Positions 58,031-64,000 of a DNA stretch of 64,000 nucleotides are shown here, in pieces; position 1 is the first letter of the stretch, and every line of letters starts with the position of its first letter. The notes beneath the pieces are model-generated. The model made no database searches. It had not been told where the DNA came from and saw only the letters and a program-made list of their open reading frames with translations. The stretch comes from Cryptomeria japonica. Its lineage: Eukaryota; Streptophyta; Pinopsida; Cupressales; Cupressaceae. The DNA is taken from positions 911,221,009 to 911,285,008 of the forward strand of contig NC_081414.1 of the NCBI RefSeq assembly GCF_030272615.1. Reading direction: 5' to 3'. The translations under genes were made by a program, and so were the position numbers.

Positions 58031-61000
58031 TTAAGACTTGGGGGGAAAAAAGCATTTTTGAGAAACCGCTTTCTCTATTCTGGTTTCACATTCCTTTTGC
58101 AGAAACTGGTCTTCGCCATGCAGGTATTCTCGCCATAAATCACGACCTGCTGCTCGTTCCTCGCGGACATATTCCTGAAACTTGATGCATAATTGGAAGA
58201 GGGGATTAAAAGGGGGCATGGGAGGGTGGCGAATTTTGTATTGCATGCCTTCGAGATACTGGTCCACGTGCCTTAAACCGTCCTTCCAGCTGGAGCGATT
58301 ACGCTCGAAGCATAATATGTCTGAATGGAACTGACCAGCAAAACTTAAGTCTTCAATGGAATAAGAAGCCTTATCTGCTCCCAATCTTCCCTCCCAATCC
58401 GGCCGGATTACACTGTCGGACAGGTCATTTATCCACCCCGAAACCATTGATCGGAGGATGGTCTTGCCTAGTTCTTGCATGTTCCCCAGAATCGCCTCAC
58501 ACGCGTCATTTTCTTTGTCAATAATTTCCTGGGCATCGTTCTTCATGGTGACGGTCCAATACCATTCCTTGAGAACACTGATGCTATGGGGACTCAAGAT
58601 GTCAGGCAGTGTGGGAATTTGTGTATGTGTCCAGAAAAGAGCTCTTAGGAGGGGAAGGGTAGAGGCCGCTACTTCATGCATGTGAAGGGATTCTCTCTTT
58701 ACTTCCAACAACCTGACGAGAGTGAGCTCTCGATGGAGAGCCATTTCCTTTACTTCTTTGAGGATCTGTTCTCCCCTTTTCTTGATGTCTTGCACCCATT
58801 CCTTAACGGCCTTTGCGGTATCCCGGATTCCTTCAAATTCAGTTGTGGTCCTCTGCGCCAATGCCATTGGGGGAATATGGGATTCAGAGGGGTTGTGTAG
58901 TGGCCGTAGGAGCTTATCGATGTATCCCTCGGCTTGTTCAGCACGGGCTCGATACATGTCCTTTTCAGCCGTGATTTCCTCGAGCTGTCTGAGTATGTTT
59001 TGCACCGAGTCCTTAAATTCCTCCTTTTCTTGCTCTTTTGTAGCTCGTCCGATGGGGACAGTCGTAATGCTATAATCTGCAAGGGTTATTTGATCTGCTA
59101 GCTTGTTTACGGGCGGGGTAGCAATATGAAGAGTGCGGTTCCTTTGCCCATCCTTGGTTATCTTAGAGTATGTTCTCGGTTTCTTCTTCCCTTTTACTTT
59201 TGTTTGATCCATTCGTGAGAAGATGTCTTCAAGGTCGATGGGCGCCTTGGTGGCGGCCCTACGCTGAGCTCTGGCGATCAGCCACTCTTGAGGCACCGTC
59301 TGGGTTGAGGATAGGGTTAAGTTAGCACCTTGTGCTCCCATACTTTCAACTGGCTGATCACAAATTAACAGCTGTCCCGCCATCGGAGGGGTGGAAGAAG
59401 GAGGAAGCTCTTTGTTTGCATCTGAGTTCTCCCCTATCTCACTGAATAATTGTCTGATATCTTCCTGTGATGGTGGCTCCTTGGTTCCCTCGAGCTCATG
59501 GATCTCGTCTGTTCTTTGTTCCCCTTCGACAGTTGAGTCGTCCTTGGCTGCATGGAGGAGTAGTAATTCATGGCGGCTCTGCTGGGTAGGTTCATGCACT
59601 TCGATCCCCTGGGTGGATGGGATTTCTCCTTCCTCTATCTGGTCACCCGGCTTGGTCGAATTGGGGCCCTTTTGCTCGGTGTCCGGCATATCTGGAGCAG
59701 GAGGATCATTGGCTTGGAATGCCTCTATGTCGCTCTGGGAAGGCGGAGCAGGTATGCAATCCAAATCTATGGCACCATCGGGCGAACTGGGGTCTGAAGA
59801 TGAAGCGGTCTCTGGCCTTCTTATGGGAATCTTCTCCCTCCTCGTTCTCTTGGACGTCCGAGTCCCTCTGCAAGCCTTAGTTTTCTTCCTTTTCTCTGGT
59901 TTTTCAGCTGATGTCCTTTCATCTTCGGAAGACTGAGAGTCGAAATTGCCCATCAGATGGTAAGTAAACTGGACCCCTTCATGGACTAGCCTCTCGATCT
60001 GGTGTTGTAACCATTGATCTGTGTATCTTGCCGGGGCTGTCATGACTGCTTCGAAATCCGTGATTGGGTCTCGAGACCAATCGACGCCTGGCAAGAGATG
60101 CCTCACTGCTTCGAATTCCCGGACTTGGAGACAATTCCCCGAGTCTGTGAGCTGATCCGGGACCCGACGGTACTCAAAGAGTCGCATTTGCTGCACACTC
60201 AATCTAGAATATTCCCGTCGCCTGACTTCGTAGTCATCGGAGCAATTTTTCCAGTAATCTTCAATTGACTCCTTTGCTCTGTAGCGCCTACCGTAAGCTC
60301 TCTTTGCCAAATTGTCATGATCAAAACATTTTCTTGGGAAATGTTCCTGTAGGCCATAAGAGGCTAGCTCTGCAAGGGACTCTTCTGCTAGGGTGGGAGT
60401 TCTCAATTGGACATCATGGTTGCCTATGATCATTGGAAATGCGAATCCAGCCTGCTTGCTTTCTCGTAATAATATGCCGGCAGGGCGTGATTGCCTTGCC
60501 ACTTCCATGAGGACTACTTTATCGGTTGGGTACCGCGGAAGTCGAAGGGGGGCACCTTCGAAGCCAGCAATTCGGATGTAGGAGAATCTTGGGAACTGAA
60601 TAAACCAGGCCCCATACCTCTGCACTAAAATGGTAGCTTGCTCCGAGAGCCTTATGTGTAACCCTCCCTGCATTAGCCTGACTAGGCGCATTGTGAAGGC
60701 GTCGTTGACACGTTCGTACTGTCCAACTGCGTAAGCCGGGCTGCTCTTTTCCCTTTGAGCTATATCCTGGTAGTGCAGCTGCGGGTAGCAATCATAAACC
60801 TTTACCTGACCAGGCCCATTCCCGATCTCACCTTTCATTATTAATCCTGGCAGTGGCTGGTTCTTTGCGAACATATAGACCAAATAGGAGGTCATGGTGA
60901 AATACTTCTTTGTCTCAAGCTCAATCAGCTGAGCATGGATGTTATCACTTATGATCTGAGCCCAGTCAAACTTAGACTTTCCGGCAAAGACCTGTTCTGT

Positions 61001-61663
61001 AAAATAGAACATCCATTCTTCAAAGTAGTTGGACTTAGGGAGTCCCATGACTCGGCTAAGTAAGGTGACCATATCGCCATGTTCATTATGAAAGTCACTT
61101 CTGGGGGTCTTTTTCACAATCCTGGTGCTTGAAGCCCTTTTTTCTTTGAACCATTCTTCGTTAATTAGTGCCCTGCATCGAGCTGGGTTCATATCATACG
61201 CCCCCTGTGCCTCGTCCATTGTTGTAGCTATGGGATTATTTGGAAAGGGGATATCAAATGCATCGCCGATAGCCTCAGGGGAGAAGTCGGCAATAGTGAT
61301 ATCTTCCAGAAGCACTAATCTGGACTTTGGCTCGTAATGCCGAGCAGCTTCCACTACTAACTCATAGTTCTGGATTGCTGGAGGAAAACCTGCTGCTTGG
61401 GCGATGCCACTTTCCAGCATTTGCCTAGGCCTGCCATATGCATTGGGTGAGAAGACCCGATCCCTGAAATCCTGAATATCAATGTGGCCAAGGTCGGTGT
61501 CACCAATGTTGTCCCAGATACTCTGGACCTTTGACTCTCTTAACCCTCCCCTCTGATACTGATACTTCATTCTTTCAACTTTCCGTGGGATGTCTGATTT
61601 GGATGCTCGTGAGGTTTCTGCTGCAGCGGGTGTTTTTGATGATTCTGCCGCTGATTTAGGCAT
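58031..61663 (-). CDS. Intact 1210-aa protein encoded antisense within the giant LTR
   Basis: The best-preserved member of the family; one uninterrupted frame. The start ATG follows the acceptor-like CTGGCTGTGCAG and five bases, as in the sister copies. Residues about 45-575 form the conserved N-terminal domain: DNIGDTDLGHIDIQDF (51-66), SGIAQAAGFPPAIQ (85-98), EEWMFYF (215-221), VNDAFTMRLVRLMQGG (319-334), YGAWFIQFP (350-358), LRLPRYPTDKVVLMEV (373-388). Residues about 575-790 are disordered, acidic and Pro/Ser-rich with a nuclear-localisation-like basic patch (KRKKTKACRGTRTSKRTRR, about 591-609). Residues about 860-915 look coiled-coil, and 935-1190 are helical, ending FQEYVREERAAGRDLWREYL. 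No transmembrane segment or catalytic motif was recognised. Homology to the zinc-knuckle ORF at 2390-3490 hints at a gag-like, nucleic-acid-associated origin. Function unknown. Confidence 0.85.
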   Translation of the reverse strand: MPKSAAESSKTPAAAETSRASKSDIPRKVERMKYQYQRGGLRESKVQSIWDNIGDTDLGHIDIQDFRDRVFSPNAYGRPRQMLESGIAQAAGFPPAIQNYELVVEAARHYEPKSRLVLLEDITIADFSPEAIGDAFDIPFPNNPIATTMDEAQGAYDMNPARCRALINEEWFKEKRASSTRIVKKTPRSDFHNEHGDMVTLLSRVMGLPKSNYFEEWMFYFTEQVFAGKSKFDWAQIISDNIHAQLIELETKKYFTMTSYLVYMFAKNQPLPGLIMKGEIGNGPGQVKVYDCYPQLHYQDIAQREKSSPAYAVGQYERVNDAFTMRLVRLMQGGLHIRLSEQATILVQRYGAWFIQFPRFSYIRIAGFEGAPLRLPRYPTDKVVLMEVARQSRPAGILLRESKQAGFAFPMIIGNHDVQLRTPTLAEESLAELASYGLQEHFPRKCFDHDNLAKRAYGRRYRAKESIEDYWKNCSDDYEVRRREYSRLSVQQMRLFEYRRVPDQLTDSGNCLQVREFEAVRHLLPGVDWSRDPITDFEAVMTAPARYTDQWLQHQIERLVHEGVQFTYHLMGNFDSQSSEDERTSAEKPEKRKKTKACRGTRTSKRTRREKIPIRRPETASSSDPSSPDGAIDLDCIPAPPSQSDIEAFQANDPPAPDMPDTEQKGPNSTKPGDQIEEGEIPSTQGIEVHEPTQQSRHELLLLHAAKDDSTVEGEQRTDEIHELEGTKEPPSQEDIRQLFSEIGENSDANKELPPSSTPPMAGQLLICDQPVESMGAQGANLTLSSTQTVPQEWLIARAQRRAATKAPIDLEDIFSRMDQTKVKGKKKPRTYSKITKDGQRNRTLHIATPPVNKLADQITLADYSITTVPIGRATKEQEKEEFKDSVQNILRQLEEITAEKDMYRARAEQAEGYIDKLLRPLHNPSESHIPPMALAQRTTTEFEGIRDTAKAVKEWVQDIKKRGEQILKEVKEMALHRELTLVRLLEVKRESLHMHEVAASTLPLLRALFWTHTQIPTLPDILSPHSISVLKEWYWTVTMKNDAQEIIDKENDACEAILGNMQELGKTILRSMVSGWINDLSDSVIRPDWEGRLGADKASYSIEDLSFAGQFHSDILCFERNRSSWKDGLRHVDQYLEGMQYKIRHPPMPPFNPLFQLCIKFQEYVREERAAGRDLWREYLHGEDQFLQKECETRIEKAVSQKCFFPPKS

Positions 61664-61669
61664 TTATCC

Positions 61670-62460
61670 TGCACAGCCAGACACGGATTACAAGGTGACA
61701 CGAGAATGACGATGCGGGTTAGAAAATAACAGAAGTGTTTCAACAGACCGAGATTAGCTTAAATGTCACTCTGGGCTAACAATCTGATTAACTTCTACAG
61801 CATCATATTCCTGAAGATTTATGACTAAGCATTCTTACTCTCGAATTTTTTGGATTAATTTTAACAAAGGCAGAACATGAGAATTTTGAAAAGAGATGCA
61901 GTTTTCGGCCAAACTCCGGGAATAAGTCCTAAATTTTGGATGTTCGAATGACGGAGATGCAGACTCTAAGCATTTCAAATTTTGCGTATTTTGCCTATTT
62001 GATTCACACATTTTAAATGACCGTACGCGATAAGGCGTACTTACCTGATTGGAGCGAATGATGGGTGATTACCCGACCTTGTCGTGCGGGGCGAGCGGAT
62101 GACCCTGCAAAATTTGAATCCCAACGGTTATCCTTCCTGTTTAAATTTTCGCAGTTTGGAAGATGAAAGAGGATTTATTAATTTCACATGGTTCTGTGTC
62201 TAACAACCTGAATTTTAAATGGTTGATGGGAGGATGATGCGGTGTCTTACCTCCTTGCTTTCGGATTTAAGAGTTCCTTTCGAATTTCGAATTGGAGGTT
62301 TTCGAATCTAACCTTCGCGGGTGTGCTCGCCCTGGCCTCCGCGTTACAAACTGTGCCTTTTGCGTTAAAGTTTCGCTTGCTTTTGGACTTCGCTTTCTGC
62401 ATTAAAGCTTGGAGCTTAAGTCGGGAGAGATGATCGCATTGGCTTTTAACTTTGCCTTCG
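61670..62460 (-). other. Leader region of the 1210-aa ORF
   Basis: Non-coding between the ORF start and the array. Its ORF-proximal end is the 3' splice site-like CTGTGCAG (minus strand, ending at 61669), so a leader intron is probable. A clear antisense TATA box was not picked out in this copy. Confidence 0.4.
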
Positions 62461-62467
62461 TTTTGTG

Positions 62468-63530
62468 TTCGGACCTAAGGTTCGAAAATGATTGTGTCGC
62501 CTTCAGCTTCCATCCCCGCCGAGGTTCGGACCTGGGGTCCGAAATGCGATCTCACAGGGTTAATTTCCTCGCCTTTGCCAGCGCTCGAGGCTTAGGGTCT
62601 GGAGACGATAATCGCACTATGTTTTGCTTTTAAACGTTCATCTTGGAATTTCGGACGCTTAGGGTCCGAAAACGTTGTTTGCACTATGTTTTTACTTAAC
62701 TTCGCCTTGTTGGAGCTCGGACGCGGGGGTCCGAAATGGATGCTGCGCTATGTTTTTAAAACTTTATTTGCCTTTGTTGAAGTTCGGACGCGGGGGTCCG
62801 AAATGCGCGTCGTTCGCACTATGTTTTAAAACTTAACTTCGCCTTGGTTTAAGTTCGGACGCGGGGGTCCGAAATGGATGCTGCGCTATGTTTTTAAAAC
62901 TTTATTTGCCTTTGTTGAAGTTCGGACGCGGGGGTCCGAAATGCGCGTCGTTCGCACTATGTTTTAAAACTTAACTTCGCCTTGGTTTAAGTTCGGACGC
63001 GGGGGTCCGAAATGCGCGTTTTGTTATGTTTAAAAAACCCAACTTTGCCTTTTTCGGAGCTTAGGGTCCGAAGCGCGTGTTTAATATGGTTGCTTTTAAA
63101 GCCTTGCTTCGCCCTTTTTATTCGGAGCTTGGGGTCCGAAGTATGCGTTTTGTTGTGCGTTTTTGCTTTTTAAAACTTACTTCGCCCTTTTCAGAGCTTA
63201 GGGTCCGAAGTATGTATGGTGTGCGTTTTTGCTTTTTAAAACTTATTTCGCCCTTTTCAGAGCTTAGGGTCCGAAAACGGTGTTTATGTAGCTTTTTTAA
63301 AAAAACTTTAACTTTGTTGAAGTTCGGACCTAAGGTCCGAAATGGATGCGCGTTTTGTTATAACTTGATTTTGGACATTTCGGACCTGGGGTCCGAAAAT
63401 GGAATTCCACCTTACGCTTTTAAATTTTGAATTTTCACTTTCGGACACTTAAATCCAAAAAGAGGAGCGCATAACGTTTTTTTACCTTAACTTGACTTTC
63501 GCCAAGTTCGGACCTGGGGTCCGAAAAGGA
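62468..63530 (+). repeat. Stem-loop array of copy H, period about 68-70 bp
   Basis: Units around TTCGGACCTGGGGTCCGAA (perfect TTCGGACC/GGTCCGAA stem) or AGTTCGGACGCGGGGGTCCG, each followed by spacer such as ATGCGCGTCGTTCGCACTAT. Clear starts are near 62650, 62717, 62783, 62853, 62921 and 62992; more diverged units occur on both sides. A 138-bp double unit (62738-62875) is repeated without visible change at 62876-63013. Confidence 0.9.
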
Positions 63531-63728
63531 GATGCATTATGTTAAGTTTTGAAATTTTGGAACAAACTCTCGGTATTTACGCCCGAAAGCCAGATCAGTC
63601 AAAAGGGCTCATTGGTTCACTACTCCAACGTTGATCAGCTTACGGACTGATCACGAACTCGCTCGAGGAGATACGAGAAACTCTGATTCAATTCTCGGGA
63701 TGACGATCAAAAAACTCAAAACTGGAAA

Positions 63729-63771
63729 GGGGGACCCTGTCGGCGACAGGGGGCGTGTGCAACGCACAACA
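63729..63771. promoter_or_regulatory. Terminal double hairpin of copy H, adjacent to the PBS
   Basis: CCCTGTCG/CGACAGGG stem, then TGTGC/GCACA stem, ending at the LTR terminus. Bases differ from the other copies on both sides of each stem, keeping the pairing. Confidence 0.8.
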
Positions 63772-63773
63772 AA

Positions 63774-63788
63774 TGGCGACTCTGCTGG
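63774..63788 (+). other. Tat/Ogre-type primer binding site
   Basis: TGGCGACTCTGCTGG two bases after the LTR end. Sequence of this form is what I know from Tat-lineage (Ogre, Grande, Retand-like) elements, where it pairs with a tRNA-Arg type primer. It fixes the + strand as retrotransposon sense. Confidence 0.8.
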
Positions 63789-64000
63789 AGAAATGCTCCC
63801 AGTCATTTCGGGAACGCAAGTTCGGATCGAACCTAGAATCTCTGGTTAACCACCACGACCGAGAGGAGAGAAGGAGAAGAATCTTTCAAAATAAGATAAT
63901 GTGAATAGTCAAATCAAATCACACGCAAGTCGGATCAACTAGTGTGTGCAAATGGGGTTCATTCCAGCCTAGAAAAAGTTGTGGCATCAATGTTTCACTG
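63789..64000 (+). other. Start of the internal region of the Tat-type element
   Basis: Untranslated leader with no convincing start of gag or of an Ogre-type extra ORF before the window ends. A short ORF crossing the LTR end (63631-63849) is accidental. Confidence 0.6.

Larger units (their letters stand above)
56918..63771 (+). mobile_element. Giant 5' LTR (6.85 kb) of a Tat/Ogre-type retrotransposon with an antisense ORF (copy H)
   Basis: Starts TGTTGACGTGTCTGAAATC, inserted in copy I (left flank CCACT), and ends GTGTGCAACGCACAACA directly before a Tat-type PBS. The first kilobase aligns at intervals with the other family starts (CAGAATA..., CTCTCTTGAGATAAGG). Parts in + order: TATA box near 57869, the 1210-codon ORF on the minus strand (58031-61663), its leader, a stem-loop array (about 62468-63530), terminal hairpins. 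The PBS makes this an LTR rather than a terminal-inverted-repeat element. Its 3' LTR and coding interior are outside the window. Confidence 0.85.

Noticed and set aside
59391-59936. A 181-codon plus-strand ORF inside the 1210-aa gene.
   Set aside because: It is the complement of the Ser/Pro/Glu-rich disordered region; such composition commonly gives a long open shadow frame.

Overview
The window looks like intronic, transposon-saturated DNA from a seed plant with a very large genome, most likely a gymnosperm (conifer-type). The reasons are: only three short exons of one host gene, one intron of about 26.9 kb and another running past the window edge, and nearly everything else made of nested LTR retrotransposons. 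No rRNA, tRNA, bacterial gene or CRISPR was found. The lineage call is inference from architecture; no marker gene fixes the species.

Host gene: three phase-0 exons on the + strand (6405-6488, 6620-6700, 33585-33665) encode consecutive pieces of an ERGIC3/Erv46-type ER-Golgi cargo receptor (the plant group also labelled PDI-like 5-3/5-4). Upstream and downstream exons were not found in the window.

Main discovery: a family of very large LTRs (about 4.3 to 8.6 kb) that carry, on the strand opposite to retrotransposon transcription, a long ORF (1210 aa intact in the best copy). The LTRs begin TGTTGACGTG and end CACAACA. One (56918-63771) is directly followed by a Tat/Ogre-type primer binding site, so it is a 5' LTR. 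Three others are complete solo LTRs with exact 5-bp target duplications: 18667-27253 (GACCC), 34366-45732 (CCTAT) and 39642-43960 (AGTAT), the last nested inside the second. Partial copies lie at 1-1993, 16331 to about 17855, 27254-27805 plus 32343-33151, and 55191-56917. Read along the ORF strand the order is: terminal double hairpin, array of stem-loop units (period about 166 bp in three copies, about 60-70 bp in others), AT-rich block, TATA box, leader ending in a 3' splice site, ORF, then an opposing TATA box 0.81-0.95 kb from the LTR start. A degenerate relative at about 2000-5760 fuses the same N-terminal domain to gag-like CCHC zinc knuckles.

Layout: 1-1993 giant-LTR end; 1994-5760 degenerate zinc-knuckle relative; 6405-6700 two host exons; 8273-11480 non-autonomous LTR element; 11601-13924 deleted LTR element; 14877-16104 solo LTR; 16331-17855 giant-LTR fragment; 17856-18475 possible mitochondrial insert; 18667-27253 giant solo LTR; 27254-33151 another giant LTR split by a truncated Ty3/gypsy element (27806-32342); 33585-33665 third host exon; 34366-45732 giant solo LTR with a nested one; 46832-55190 chromovirus with a solo LTR in its 3' LTR; 55191-56917 giant-LTR fragment; 56918-64000 giant 5' LTR, PBS and leader of an element that continues outside.
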